From the NCBI GenBank assembly GCA_016185465.1, contig JACPNO010000016.1:1-41699 (forward strand): a DNA stretch of 41,699 nt, read 5' to 3'. The DNA is from Candidatus Solibacter usitatus. GTDB lineage: Bacteria; Acidobacteriota; Terriglobia; Bryobacterales; Bryobacteraceae. Positions within the stretch are counted from its first letter, which is position 1. Each line of letters begins with the position of its first letter. Both the position numbers and the translations under genes were made by a program. Positions 34,097 through 41,699 of the stretch are shown here, piece by piece. The notes under the pieces were generated by a model that was given only the letters and a program-made list of their open reading frames with translations, was not told the origin of the DNA and did not search any database.

Positions 34097-34843
34097 ATGT
34101 TTGAACAGACATTTGTCGATGGTGTAGGAAAAACCAACAAGACCTGGACGGTGTTGGTATCCTTCATCGGCCAGATGGTGCTGCTGGGGATCGCCATCCT
34201 GATCCCGATGATTTACTTCGATGCGCTGCCCCGCACGCAGCTAACCGGATTTCTGGTGGCGCCGCCGCCGCCCCCGCCTCCCCCGCCTCCGCCGGCAGCC
34301 GTTCCCGTAAAGATGGTCAAAGTGATTCCCCGCCAGTTCGACGCCGGCCGTTTGATGGCGCCCAAGTCGGTTCCGAAGGACATCGCCATGATTCGTGAAG
34401 ACGAGCTGCCCCCGCCCTCGAGCGGCGTAGTGGGCGGTATCGCCGGTGGCGTTGCCGGCGGCGCGCTTGGTGGCGTGATTGGCGGAATCGTGGGGTCGAT
34501 GCCCAGCGTGGCGCCTCCCCCTCCGCCCCCGGTGGTGAAGCAGGCCGCCCCAACCCGCATTCGCGTGGGCGGGCAAGTGCAGGCCGCCAACCTGATCAAG
34601 CAACCCAAACCGATTTATCCCCCGCTGGCCAAGCAAGCCCGTATTTCGGGCGTGGTGCGGTTCAACGCGCTGATTGGCAAGGACGGGACGATTCAGAATC
34701 TGACCCTGGTAAGCGGCCACCCCCTGTTGGTGCCATCCGCCCAGGAAGCCGTAAAGCAGTGGCTGTACAAGCCGACGCTCCTCAACGGAGAGCCGGTCGA
34801 AGTCGCGACGGTTATCGACGTGAATTTCACGTTGAACCAGTAG
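34097..34843 (+). CDS. tonB: TonB-family energy transducer
   Basis: TonB carries proton-motive force from ExbBD to outer-membrane receptors. The 248-residue protein has a cytoplasmic start, one membrane segment (about 17-42), a run of eleven prolines near 57-67, and a glycine-rich stretch 'GGIAGGVAGGALGGVIGGI' near 113-133. A C-terminal TonB domain has 'YPPLAKQARISGVVRFNALI' and 'AQEAVKQWLYKP'. The start has a GAGGAA ribosome site. The exbB and exbD genes follow, so this is the TonB of one complete energising complex. Confidence 0.93.
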   Translation: MFEQTFVDGVGKTNKTWTVLVSFIGQMVLLGIAILIPMIYFDALPRTQLTGFLVAPPPPPPPPPPPAAVPVKMVKVIPRQFDAGRLMAPKSVPKDIAMIREDELPPPSSGVVGGIAGGVAGGALGGVIGGIVGSMPSVAPPPPPPVVKQAAPTRIRVGGQVQAANLIKQPKPIYPPLAKQARISGVVRFNALIGKDGTIQNLTLVSGHPLLVPSAQEAVKQWLYKPTLLNGEPVEVATVIDVNFTLNQ

Positions 34844-34851
34844 GGTCAGGA

Positions 34852-34921
34852 CGGGGCGCAAGCCCCGTTTCAGGCTTTCAGCCGTCAGCCGGCGGCATTC
34901 GAGCGAGTGCTGCCGGCTGAG
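34852..34921 (+). repeat. Two hairpins between tonB and exbB
   Basis: Hairpin 1 is ACGGGGC/GCCCCGT around GCAA (34852-34869). Hairpin 2 pairs TCAGCCGGCGGCA with TGCTGCCGGCTGA (34887-34921, one mismatch). The first has no U-run, so partial termination or mRNA processing between tonB and exbB is more likely than full termination. Confidence 0.5.
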
Positions 34922-34974
34922 CGCTGAACGTGGAACGATAGAACTAATTTCAATTCGCAGGAGAAAAGAGAACA

Positions 34975-35727
34975 ATGTTTTTACAATTGCAGGTATTGGC
35001 GTTTTTGCTGTTGCAAGAAGCGGCCGGCGCGGGCGGCCCCCAATGGGATCCGCGCTCCCTTTGGAATCAGATGGCTCCCCTCGCGAAGTCGGTGGTTATC
35101 ACCATGTTCATCATGTCGGCGTGGTCGATCGGCGTCATGATCGACCGGGTCATGGCTTTTAACGCCGCTCGCAAGCAGTCCCGGCAATTTGCGCCCGCCG
35201 TGGCCGGCGCGTTGCGGGAAGGCAAGCTGGATGAAGCCGTAAAGATTGCCGACCGCTACAAAAAGAGCCACCTGGCCAAAGTCGTGGTGGCCGGATTGCA
35301 GGAATTCCAGGCGCATCAGCTGTCGAGCGAAATTCCAGGTGAAGAGATCGAAGCCTCCAAGCGCGCTCTGGAACGCGCCGAAGCCATCGTGCACGCCGAA
35401 TTGAAGCGCGGCGTCAGCGGCCTGGCTACCATCGGTTCGACGGCGCCCTTCGTGGGACTGTTCGGCACGGTGGTAGGCATCATCAACGCTTTCAAGTCGA
35501 TTGCATCGGAGAAGTCGACCGGTCTGGGCGCGGTTTCGGGCGGTATTTCCGAAGCGCTCGTAACCACCGCCGTCGGCCTTTTCGTGGCCATCCCGGCAGT
35601 CTGGATGTTTAACTACTTCACCGGGCGCATCGAGGCGTTTGACGTGGAAATGGGCAACTCCAGCTCCGAGCTGGTGGACTATTTCCTGAAGCGTTCACAG
35701 CAGCGGACGGCCGCTGCGCGCAAGTAA
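34975..35727 (+). CDS. exbB: ExbB/TolQ-family proton channel subunit
   Basis: ExbB forms the pentameric channel that powers TonB. The 250-residue protein has an N-terminal hydrophobic segment, the first membrane helix near 40-60 ('VVITMFIMSAWSIGVMIDRV'), and a cytoplasmic domain. Two C-terminal helices contain 'TIGSTAPFVGLFGTVVGIINAF' and 'GGISEALVTTAVGLFVAIPAV', the hallmark ExbB/MotA signatures. An AGGAG site precedes ATG 34975. It could be called TolQ, but its neighbours support ExbB. Confidence 0.95.
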   Translation: MFLQLQVLAFLLLQEAAGAGGPQWDPRSLWNQMAPLAKSVVITMFIMSAWSIGVMIDRVMAFNAARKQSRQFAPAVAGALREGKLDEAVKIADRYKKSHLAKVVVAGLQEFQAHQLSSEIPGEEIEASKRALERAEAIVHAELKRGVSGLATIGSTAPFVGLFGTVVGIINAFKSIASEKSTGLGAVSGGISEALVTTAVGLFVAIPAVWMFNYFTGRIEAFDVEMGNSSSELVDYFLKRSQQRTAAARK

Positions 35728-35794
35728 GCAGGGCGCGGGAAGACGCCGCCGGAGCGCTCGCTTAAGGGCGGGACCCGGCGGCTCCACTGTGCAG

Positions 35795-35824
35795 GCCGCG
35801 GGCCGGATTGGAACCGCCCGCGGC
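35795..35824 (+). promoter_or_regulatory. Nine-pair hairpin between exbB and exbD
   Basis: GCCGCGGGC (35795-35803) and GCCCGCGGC (35816-35824) are perfect inverted copies around a 12-base loop, 17 bases before the first exbD start. No T-run follows. It may set the ratio of ExbB to ExbD by protecting or pausing the transcript. Confidence 0.45.
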
Positions 35825-35840
35825 TGAAAGGGAGACTGAT

Positions 35841-36314
35841 ATGTCCGTAATCATGAAGCATTCGGCGCCGCCGCCAGTCGCCGATATCAATGTCACGCCG
35901 ATGGTGGACGTGATGCTCGTCATGCTCATCATTTTCATGGTCATCACGCCCATGCTCACCAAAGGCGTCAGCGTGGAAATGGTGCGAACCAAGAACCCCA
36001 TCGCCATGCAGGCGGCCGACAAAACCGACGCCATCATTCTGGCGGTGTCGCGGGAGGGCAGGAGCTATTTGGGCAACGACCAGGTGCCCGCCGACCAGCT
36101 TCCGCAAAAAGTAAAGGACCTGCTGGCGAATCGCGCCGACAAAATGGTCTTCCTGCGGGCCGATGCGCGCGCCCGCTACGAGAAGGTCGTGGACGTGGTG
36201 GATAACCTGCGCGCCGCCGGCGTGGATCAACTGGGGTTGCTGACCGAAGCAATTCCGCAGGACCGCCCAGGTGCGCCGCCTCCGGCAGCCGGGGCTCCGC
36301 CAAAGGGCCAGTAA
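35841..36314 (+). CDS. exbD: ExbD/TolR-family protein, first copy
   Basis: ExbD is the plug-like subunit inside the ExbB channel. From ATG 35841 (GGGAG site upstream) it has 157 residues. It has the family signature 'INVTPMVDVMLVMLIIFMVI', in which the Asp of 'MVDV' lies in the single membrane helix and carries the protons. A periplasmic domain follows, with 'DKMVFLRADARARYEKVVDVVD'. The C-terminus is Pro/Ala-rich. It lies 25 bases before the second exbD. Two ExbD copies may form a mixed dimer. Confidence 0.94.
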   Translation: MSVIMKHSAPPPVADINVTPMVDVMLVMLIIFMVITPMLTKGVSVEMVRTKNPIAMQAADKTDAIILAVSREGRSYLGNDQVPADQLPQKVKDLLANRADKMVFLRADARARYEKVVDVVDNLRAAGVDQLGLLTEAIPQDRPGAPPPAAGAPPKGQ

Positions 36315-36339
36315 CGGAAATCATAAGAGGAGCAATTCT

Positions 36340-37017
36340 ATGTCAATGGCAGTGGGTGGTTCGGGCGGGCCGAGAGCCGATATCAACATGACGCCCATGA
36401 TCGACGTGTTGCTGGTGCTGATCATCATTTTCATGGTGATCACGCCGCTCACGCCCAAGGGACTGGAGACGCTGGTGCCACAGCCGCCGCCTCCGGGAGC
36501 GCAGCAGAATCAATCCGACCAGCGCACTGTGGTGATCGTGATCAATAAGGACCGCTCCATGCAGATCAATCAGGAGAACACCACCGAAGCCGCGCTGGGG
36601 CCGCGTTTGGAGGAGATCTTCAAAACGCGCGCCGAACGCCTGGTGTTCGTCAAAGGTGATCCGGATCTGGAATACCGTTTTGTGGCGACGGCAATTGATA
36701 TCGCCCATGGCGTGGGCATCGACCGGGTAGGATTGATGACCGCGAAGGTGGATTTTGGCGCTGGCTTCTTTCTCGCTGCTCTCCACCGGATGCGAAAAAC
36801 TCAAAGCCCGCGACAATCTAAACAAGGGCGTCCAGGCTTACAAGAATGCCCAGTACGCCGCCGCCGTCGAACGGTTCGAAGAGGCCGTTCAGCTCGATCC
36901 CACCTTCGCCACTGCGCGCCTGTATCTGGCTATGGCCTATTACAGCCAGTACATTCCGGGCGCCGAATCGCCGGAGAACGCCCAGCACGCCGAGCATGCG
37001 TTCAAAGAATTCAATAA
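36340..37017 (+). CDS. ExbD/TolR-family protein, second copy, with abnormal 3' extension
   Basis: From ATG 36340 (AGAGGAGC site) the first 137 or so residues are a normal ExbD: 'INMTPMIDVLLVLIIIFMVI', 'LVFVKGDPDLEYRFVATAID' and an ending near 'DRVGLMTAKV'. The frame then runs on without a stop for about 87 residues, to 37017, through another frame of the TPR gene. That tail is arginine- and proline-rich and has no family match. The real stop has probably been lost by a deletion, or the sequence has an error near 36750. The normal core alone would be functional. Confidence 0.8.
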   Translation: MSMAVGGSGGPRADINMTPMIDVLLVLIIIFMVITPLTPKGLETLVPQPPPPGAQQNQSDQRTVVIVINKDRSMQINQENTTEAALGPRLEEIFKTRAERLVFVKGDPDLEYRFVATAIDIAHGVGIDRVGLMTAKVDFGAGFFLAALHRMRKTQSPRQSKQGRPGLQECPVRRRRRTVRRGRSARSHLRHCAPVSGYGLLQPVHSGRRIAGERPARRACVQRIQ

Positions 37018-37534
37018 GGTGCTGGAGCAGGATCCCAAGAACGACATTGCCACTCAGTCCATCGCGTCGCTGTATTTCAACCAGCGAAAATGGGACGAAG
37101 CCGAAGTCTGGTACAAAAAATCGGTTGAGCTGAATCCCAAGAACGCCGACGGCTATTACACGCTCGGCGTGATTGCCTGGACCAAATGGTTCCGCCCCTG
37201 GGCGGAAGCGCGCGCCAAGCTGGGGATGAAGACCGAAGATCCCGGTCCAATCAAGGACAAGAAAGTCCGCGAGGAGTTGCGCACGCAGTACTCGCCGGTC
37301 ATCGAAGAAGGCCTCAAGAATCTGCAGAAGGCGCTGGAACTCGACAAAGAGTATGACTCCGCGATGGCCTACATGAATCTGCTCATCCGCGAGCGCGCCG
37401 ACCTGGACGACAGTCCCGAGCAGTACAAGAAAGACATCGAAGTGGCCGACAACTGGGTTCAGCAGGCGATGCAAACCAAGAAGATCAAGGCCGAGCGCAA
37501 GCCGACCTCCAGCGGTATCACCGCCGACAAGTAG
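36755..37534 (+). CDS. TPR lipoprotein downstream of exbD, start uncertain
   Basis: From the TTG at 36755 the 259-residue protein begins 'MALASFSLLSTGCEKLK', which ends in a lipobox-like 'LSTGC'. It lacks the positive residues a signal peptide needs, so its true beginning may be lost (see the abnormal end of the second exbD). TPR repeats follow: 'NLNKGVQAYKNAQYAAAVERF', 'AEVWYKKSVELNPKNADGYYTLGVIAW' (described as repeat 2-3) and 'GLKNLQKALELDKEYDSAMAYM'. Such proteins after exbD are probably periplasmic helpers. It sits in the +1 frame relative to exbD. Confidence 0.75.
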   Translation: MALASFSLLSTGCEKLKARDNLNKGVQAYKNAQYAAAVERFEEAVQLDPTFATARLYLAMAYYSQYIPGAESPENAQHAEHAFKEFNKVLEQDPKNDIATQSIASLYFNQRKWDEAEVWYKKSVELNPKNADGYYTLGVIAWTKWFRPWAEARAKLGMKTEDPGPIKDKKVREELRTQYSPVIEEGLKNLQKALELDKEYDSAMAYMNLLIRERADLDDSPEQYKKDIEVADNWVQQAMQTKKIKAERKPTSSGITADK

Positions 37535-37540
37535 ACGACC

Positions 37541-37614
37541 TGGGGCAGGTCCCCGGCCTGCCCTTTCGTCCCTTCACTCTAAAGTTCTCCGAGGCAGGTC
37601 GGGGACCTGCCCCA
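37541..37614. repeat. Palindrome with TGGGGCAGGTCCCCG arms before rel
   Basis: Left arm 37541-37562 and right arm 37593-37614 are 22-base inverted copies with one mismatch, around a 30-base loop. They occupy almost the whole 97-base gap between the TPR gene and rel. The arm is itself partly self-complementary (GGGGCAGGTCCCC). Likely a dispersed palindrome, and probably a terminator for the exb transcript. Confidence 0.75.
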
Positions 37615-37618
37615 CGTA

Positions 37619-37624
37619 TACAAT
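37619..37624 (+). promoter_or_regulatory. Possible -10 for rel
   Basis: TACAAT (within GTATACAAT) lies eight bases before the rel GTG start at 37632. The -35 would fall in the right arm of the palindrome. Spacing would make the transcript leaderless or nearly so. Confidence 0.3.
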
Positions 37625-37631
37625 TGAATCA

Positions 37632-39845
37632 GTGCCCCCCGACGTAACCGCATCGCCGGTAGACCAGCTCTTCGCCGAGCTCGAGGCCAAGGCGCGCGAA
37701 GCCCGTCCGCGCGACGATTTCGCCCCGTTGGAAAAGGCCTTTCGCTTCGCCAGCCAGCACCACAAGCTGCAGACGCGCGAATCCGGCGAGCCGTACATGA
37801 TCCACCCGCTGATGGTCGCCCACATCCTGGCGGACATGCGCATGGACGTGGTGAGCCTGGAAACCGGCCTGCTGCACGACGTGGTGGAGGATACCAGCGT
37901 CACCGTCGAAGAGGTCCGCAAGGCCTTCGGCGAGGAAGTGGCGCGCTGCGTGGATGGCGTCACCAAACTGAGCAAACTCGATTTCTTCTCGGCCGAAGAC
38001 CGGCAGGCTGAGAGTTTCCGCAAGATGCTGCTGGCCATGGTCAACGACCTGCGCGTGATCATCGTCAAGCTGGCCGACAGGCTGCATAATATGCGCACCC
38101 TGGGCCATATCCCGCAGGCCGAGAGGCGGGAGCGGATCGCGCGCGAGACCATCGAGATTTACGCCCCTATCGCTCACCGCCTGGGCATGGGCAAGATGCG
38201 CGGCGAGCTGGAAGACCTGGCCTTTCTTCATCTCGATCCGGAAGCTTCCGCCGAAATTTCGAAAACCATCGAAACCCATCGCGAGACCAGCGAAGCATTT
38301 CTGCAAAAAATTCGCCGGACGGTGGAAGCCGAGCTGCGGCGGGAAGGCATTCCCGCGCGCGTTGACGGGCGCGTCAAGCGCGCCTATTCGGTTTATCAGA
38401 AGATGAAGCGCCAGAAGATCAATATGGACCAGGTGTACGATCTGCTCGCCCTGCGCATCGTTACCGATTCGGTCAAGAACTGCTACGGCGCCTTAGGCGT
38501 CATCCACAACGAATGGCGGCCGATTCCGGGGCGTATCAAGGACTTCATCGCCATTCCCCGCCCCAATCTGTACCAGTCCCTGCACACGTCGGTGATCGGC
38601 CCGGAAGGCCGCCACTTCGAAGTGCAGATTCGGACCGAGGAAATGCACCGCATCGCCGAGGAAGGAATTGCGGCGCACTGGAAATACAAGGAAGGCCGCA
38701 AAGGCCCGGCCGCCGACGAGCAGCAGATTACCTGGCTGCGCCACCTGGTGGAGTGGCAGAGCGACGTTCAAGACCCCGGCGAATTCATGTCCACCCTGAA
38801 AGTGGACCTCTACCCGGACGAAGTGTACACGTTCACGCCCCGCGGTCGCGTGATCGTGCTTCCGCGCGACGCCACGCCCATCGACTTCGCCTACGCCATT
38901 CACTCCGAGGTAGGCCAGGCCTGCGCCGGCGCCAAAGTGAACGGGCGCATCGTGCCTTTGCGCTATACCCTGCGCAACGGCGACATTGTCGAGATTCTGA
39001 CTCAGCCCGGCCATCAGCCGAGCAAAGACTGGCTGGCGCTGGTGAAAACGGCGCGGGCGCGCAACAAGATCAAGCACCTGATCAACGCCAACGAGCACAC
39101 CAAAGCCATCGAGATCGGGCAGAAGTATCTGGAGAAAGAGGCCCGCCGCCTGGGCGTGCAGCTCAGCAAGATCGGCGAGGAGGAGCTGCAGCGCGCCGCC
39201 GGCGACTACGGGTACGCCAAGATCGAGGACCTTTACGCCGGGCTGGGATATGGCAAAATGTCCGCCCGGCAGGCGCTGCAGAAAATAGCGCCCGAGCATT
39301 TTGCCGGAGAGGCGGACGAGGCAGCTACACCGGCTCAGGGCGCCCTGGAAACTACCCCGGCCCAGGGCCCGCCCAGCCGCGACGATGGCGACGCGGTCAT
39401 CAAAGTGCGCGGCGTCGACGACCTGATGGTGTATCGCGCCAAATGCTGCAATCCCATCCGCGGCGACGCCATCGTGGGCTATGTCACCCGCGGCAAGGGC
39501 GTGGCCGTGCATTCCAAAATGTGCCCCAACGTCCAGAATCTGATGTACGAGGTGGAGCGCAAGATCGACGTCGAATGGGCCCGCAATACCGCCGACCCGT
39601 TCCCGGTCAAGATCATGGTGCATACCGACGACCGCCCCGGCCTGCTGGCCCAGATCACCTCCATACTCTCTTCGGATAACACCAACATCCGCAGTCTGGA
39701 AGCCCGGACCGAATCCCACGCCAATACCGATGGCGCGCTGATCGAAATGACGGTCGATGTGCGCGACAAAAAACAGCTGGAAAAGCTGGTGGCCGCGATG
39801 CGCCGCATTTCCGGGATTCGCGACGTAGAGCGCATGCTCAACTGA
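37632..39845 (+). CDS. Bifunctional (p)ppGpp synthetase/hydrolase (RelA/SpoT)
   Basis: This enzyme makes and degrades the alarmone (p)ppGpp. The 737-residue protein has the N-terminal HD hydrolase (about 40-190) with His58 in 'YMIHPL' and 'LLHDVVEDT' (His82, Asp83). A synthetase domain (about 240-370) has 'RIKDFIAIPRPNLYQSLHTS' and 'EVQIRTEEMHRIAEEG'. A TGS domain with 'DEVYTFTPRGRVIVLP', a helical region and a C-terminal ACT domain ('DRPGLLAQITSIL') complete it. Both active sites look intact, so it is a true Rel, not a one-sided enzyme. The start is GTG 37632. Confidence 0.96.
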   Translation: MPPDVTASPVDQLFAELEAKAREARPRDDFAPLEKAFRFASQHHKLQTRESGEPYMIHPLMVAHILADMRMDVVSLETGLLHDVVEDTSVTVEEVRKAFGEEVARCVDGVTKLSKLDFFSAEDRQAESFRKMLLAMVNDLRVIIVKLADRLHNMRTLGHIPQAERRERIARETIEIYAPIAHRLGMGKMRGELEDLAFLHLDPEASAEISKTIETHRETSEAFLQKIRRTVEAELRREGIPARVDGRVKRAYSVYQKMKRQKINMDQVYDLLALRIVTDSVKNCYGALGVIHNEWRPIPGRIKDFIAIPRPNLYQSLHTSVIGPEGRHFEVQIRTEEMHRIAEEGIAAHWKYKEGRKGPAADEQQITWLRHLVEWQSDVQDPGEFMSTLKVDLYPDEVYTFTPRGRVIVLPRDATPIDFAYAIHSEVGQACAGAKVNGRIVPLRYTLRNGDIVEILTQPGHQPSKDWLALVKTARARNKIKHLINANEHTKAIEIGQKYLEKEARRLGVQLSKIGEEELQRAAGDYGYAKIEDLYAGLGYGKMSARQALQKIAPEHFAGEADEAATPAQGALETTPAQGPPSRDDGDAVIKVRGVDDLMVYRAKCCNPIRGDAIVGYVTRGKGVAVHSKMCPNVQNLMYEVERKIDVEWARNTADPFPVKIMVHTDDRPGLLAQITSILSSDNTNIRSLEARTESHANTDGALIEMTVDVRDKKQLEKLVAAMRRISGIRDVERMLN

Positions 39846-39846
39846 C

Positions 39847-40191
39847 ATGGCGTCCACCGATCCCGAACACATTGCCATTTCGAAATCCAAGGGGATTTCA
39901 ATCGACTGGAAAGACGGCCACGCGAGCGCCTACGGTCTGGTTTATTTACGCGACCATTGCCCCTGCGCCACCTGTACCGGAGCCCACGGGACGCCGCCGA
40001 GGGTGCCTGAAGCCCCTGCTTCCGGGCCTTTCCAGATGTATAAACCCGCGCTCAAAATGCAGAGCGTCGAGCCGGTGGGCAATTACGCCATCCGCATCCT
40101 GTGGAGCGACGGCCATGGCACGGGCATTTATTCGTTTGAACATTTTCGTAAGATTTGTCCCTGCGACGAGTGCAGAAAGGCGCAAGCATGA
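39847..40191 (+). CDS. DUF971-domain protein
   Basis: This 114-residue protein matches the DUF971 family, which resembles the N-terminal zinc-bearing part of gamma-butyrobetaine hydroxylase. Cys pairs are seen in 'HCPCATCTGAHG' and 'KICPCDECRKAQ', and 'YGLVYLRDHCPC' is a family hallmark. It starts one base after the rel stop and overlaps the next gene by four bases. In many bacteria this domain travels with Fe-S or metal proteins, but its job is unknown. Confidence 0.85.
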   Translation: MASTDPEHIAISKSKGISIDWKDGHASAYGLVYLRDHCPCATCTGAHGTPPRVPEAPASGPFQMYKPALKMQSVEPVGNYAIRILWSDGHGTGIYSFEHFRKICPCDECRKAQA

Positions 40192-41297
40192 AAGCGGTTG
40201 GGGTATTTCCGGGAAAGCGGACGGTGGAGCTGGTTTCTTTCGATGAGCCAAACATCACTTCGCCTGAGCAAGTCAAAATCCGCGTGCTGCAGGTGGGCGT
40301 GTGCGGAACCGATCGCGAGATCTGCGATTTCGAGTACGGCACTCCGCCTGAAGGCTCGGAATACCTGGTGCTGGGGCACGAATCGCTGGGCGAAGTGGTG
40401 GAAGGCGGCTCCACCGGATTCAAGCCGGGCGATCTGGTGGTGCCCTCGGTGCGGCGGCCCTGCACGCACGCCGATTGCGTGGCCTGCCGCGCCGGCCGTC
40501 AGGACTTCTGCTATTCGGGCGATTTCACGGAACGCGGCATTCGCAGCCAGCACGGATTCATGACCGAATTCGTGGTGGAAGCCGCGGAATTTCTCAGCCT
40601 GGTGCCGCCGGAATTGCGCGATGTCGGCATTCTGGTCGAGCCGCTGACCATCGCCGAAAAGACTCTGATGCAGATACAGGTCATCCAGCAGCGGCTGCCC
40701 TGGGGCCTCACGCCGGGTGGCGGCGCCCCGCCGCGCGGCTGTCACCGCGCGCTGGTGCTGGGCGCCGGGCCGGTGGGCTTGCTGGGCGCCATGGCGCTGG
40801 TCAACGGCGGCTACGATACTTACATCTATTCGCGATCGCGCACACCCAATATCAAGGCCGATCTGGCCGAGTCCTTCGGGGCCAGGTACATTTCATCCCA
40901 GGAAATGACCGTTGCGCAATTGGCGGCCAAAATGGGGAATATCGACGTGGTTTATGAGGCGCTGGGGGCGTCTCAATTAGCGTTCGAAGTGGCGCAGGTA
41001 TTGGGCGCCAACGGCATATTTGTATTTACCGGCGTACCCAAACATGGTGATCCGATTACGATCGACACCGATTTGCTCATGCGCAATATGGTGCTGAAGA
41101 ATCAAGTGATCGTGGGCACAGTGAACGCCGGACACAATGCTTTTGAGGCAGCCATTGACGACCTCAAAACCTTTAACCGCCGCTGGCCCAAGGCTTTACG
41201 AGCGTTGATCACCGGGCGCTACCCCATCGAGGCCTTTCGCGAGCCCATCTTTGCCCGATCCGGCATAAAGAACGTTCTCGTAATGGAAGCAAAATAG
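40188..41297 (+). CDS. Glucose 1-dehydrogenase-like MDR enzyme
   Basis: From ATG 40188 (overlap ATGA with the DUF971 gene) the 369-residue MDR enzyme has 'VGVCGTDREICDFEYGTPPEG' at its catalytic zinc, 'GHESLGEVVEGG', and the structural-zinc cysteines in 'CTHADCVACRAGRQDFC'. The N-terminal style and the 'HGFMTEFVVE' stretch are those of the archaeal/bacterial glucose dehydrogenase branch. The Rossmann motif is 'GAGPVGLLGAM'. It probably oxidises an aldose at C1. A longer frame to 40155 lies inside the DUF971 gene. Confidence 0.87.
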   Translation: MKAVGVFPGKRTVELVSFDEPNITSPEQVKIRVLQVGVCGTDREICDFEYGTPPEGSEYLVLGHESLGEVVEGGSTGFKPGDLVVPSVRRPCTHADCVACRAGRQDFCYSGDFTERGIRSQHGFMTEFVVEAAEFLSLVPPELRDVGILVEPLTIAEKTLMQIQVIQQRLPWGLTPGGGAPPRGCHRALVLGAGPVGLLGAMALVNGGYDTYIYSRSRTPNIKADLAESFGARYISSQEMTVAQLAAKMGNIDVVYEALGASQLAFEVAQVLGANGIFVFTGVPKHGDPITIDTDLLMRNMVLKNQVIVGTVNAGHNAFEAAIDDLKTFNRRWPKALRALITGRYPIEAFREPIFARSGIKNVLVMEAK

Positions 41298-41452
41298 AGC
41301 TCCCGAACCGGAATAGCTGCCGGACATCGGGATAATACCCGATCCAAATACCCGATAATCCCGAGAGTTCGCAGTATACCAGGCGCAGTCTGTTCTGATT
41401 TCGGAACGAATTTCTTGATTTCGATTTTTTTTCCTTCCACAATTGGACCAGA
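41298..41452. other. Intergenic gap before tadE-like gene
   Basis: 155 bases. TCGGGAT (41327-41333) and ATCCCGA (about 41357-41363) form an imperfect hairpin with inner ACCCGAT repeats, a possible terminator for the glucose-dehydrogenase gene. A T-rich run near 41421-41433 follows. No gene is visible. Confidence 0.35.
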
Positions 41453-41699
41453 ATGCATCCGAATTACAACATATCGCGTTCTGTCCCCGGAACAAAAGAC
41501 GCCCGCGGGCGCCAAAGGGGCAGTGAAACTATCGAGGGAGCGCTAGTCACTCTCATCATGTTCGGCCTGATCTTCCTGGTCTTCGACATGGCCTTTTCCC
41601 TCTACATTAAATCAACTCTGCAGGAAGATGCCCGCGATGGCGTGCGTTTCGCTATTACCGGCCAAACGCTGGCTGGCGACGCCTACCTGAATGATTCCA
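41453..41699 (+). CDS. TadE-like pilus assembly protein, 3' end cut by window
   Basis: An ATG at 41453 opens 82 codons to the window edge. After a basic start (R-G-R-Q-R-G-S) comes 'ETIEGALVTLIMFGLIFLVF', a type-IV-pilin-like membrane segment, then 'DMAFSLYIKSTLQEDARDGV'. This is the TadE/TadG pseudopilin layout with the conserved Glu (E) before the hydrophobic helix. It is probably the first of a Flp/Tad pilus cluster continuing beyond the window. Confidence 0.7.
   Translation, partial: MHPNYNISRSVPGTKDARGRQRGSETIEGALVTLIMFGLIFLVFDMAFSLYIKSTLQEDARDGVRFAITGQTLAGDAYLNDS

Noticed and set aside
36271-36339. Longer start for the second exbD
   Set aside because: This extension lies in the end of the first exbD; the ATG at 36340 has a good AGAGGAGC site and the normal ExbD N-terminus.
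38493-39890. 465-residue open frame antisense to rel
   Set aside because: It has no recognisable family pattern and lies fully opposite the strongly conserved rel gene; long antisense frames are expected in GC-rich DNA.
1-41699. tRNA, rRNA, CRISPR array or prophage
   Set aside because: I looked through the intergenic regions and saw no cloverleaf-like gene, spaced repeats, integrase or phage genes. A tool search could still reveal a small RNA.

Overview
The window is a GC-rich, densely packed bacterial chromosome segment. Gene content and style suggest an acidobacterium, probably of the Solibacter/Bryobacter type. The evidence is a secreted pro-kumamolisin protease with Ig and LamG modules, a TonB with a long proline run and a glycine-rich segment next to ExbB and two ExbD proteins, SecD/SecF with a large SecF periplasmic domain, a hopanoid operon, and many unrelated intergenic palindromes. 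This placement is an inference from content; no rRNA is present to confirm it.

Layout. (1) 1-3870, plus strand: the end of an Fe-S assembly cluster (hscB, hscA, iscX), ribosomal proteins L35 and L20, and a small coiled-coil protein coupled to zapA. (2) 3879-8930, minus strand: a large secreted sedolisin protease and a VapBC-type toxin-antitoxin pair. (3) 8964-18598, minus strand: a nine-gene, almost gap-free hopanoid operon read ispH, shc, hpnH, hpnA, hpnG, two zinc-type MDR dehydrogenases, hpnC, hpnD. (4) 18600-29550, mixed: a DinB-family protein, a Tat-exported aminotransferase, a decayed parDE pair, an MFS exporter, a secreted HExxH metalloprotease-like protein, membrane-TPR and glycosyltransferase-like proteins, a ThuA-like protein, a decayed VOC gene and a HEAT-repeat protein. 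(5) 29622-34057, plus strand: tgt, yajC, secD, secF. (6) 34097-37534: tonB, exbB, exbD, exbD and a TPR lipoprotein. (7) 37632-41297: a bifunctional RelA/SpoT, a DUF971 protein and a glucose-dehydrogenase-like MDR. The window ends inside a TadE-like pilus gene.

How the genes work together. The hopanoid operon covers much of the route in one transcript. IspH makes the C5 precursors, HpnC and HpnD make presqualene diphosphate and hydroxysqualene, and Shc cyclises squalene. HpnH then adds adenosine and HpnG removes adenine to give ribosylhopane. No hpnE (squalene-forming oxidoreductase) is present here. The reductase that turns ribosylhopane into bacteriohopanetetrol is not firmly known, to my knowledge. 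The two polyol-type dehydrogenases immediately after hpnG are therefore the most interesting candidates in the window. SecDF-YajC and TonB-ExbBD are two neighbouring envelope machines driven by the proton gradient.

Other points of interest are a broken-looking junction between the second exbD and the TPR lipoprotein gene, several long palindromes of different sequence between genes, and a 43-residue basic protein conserved enough in form to look real.
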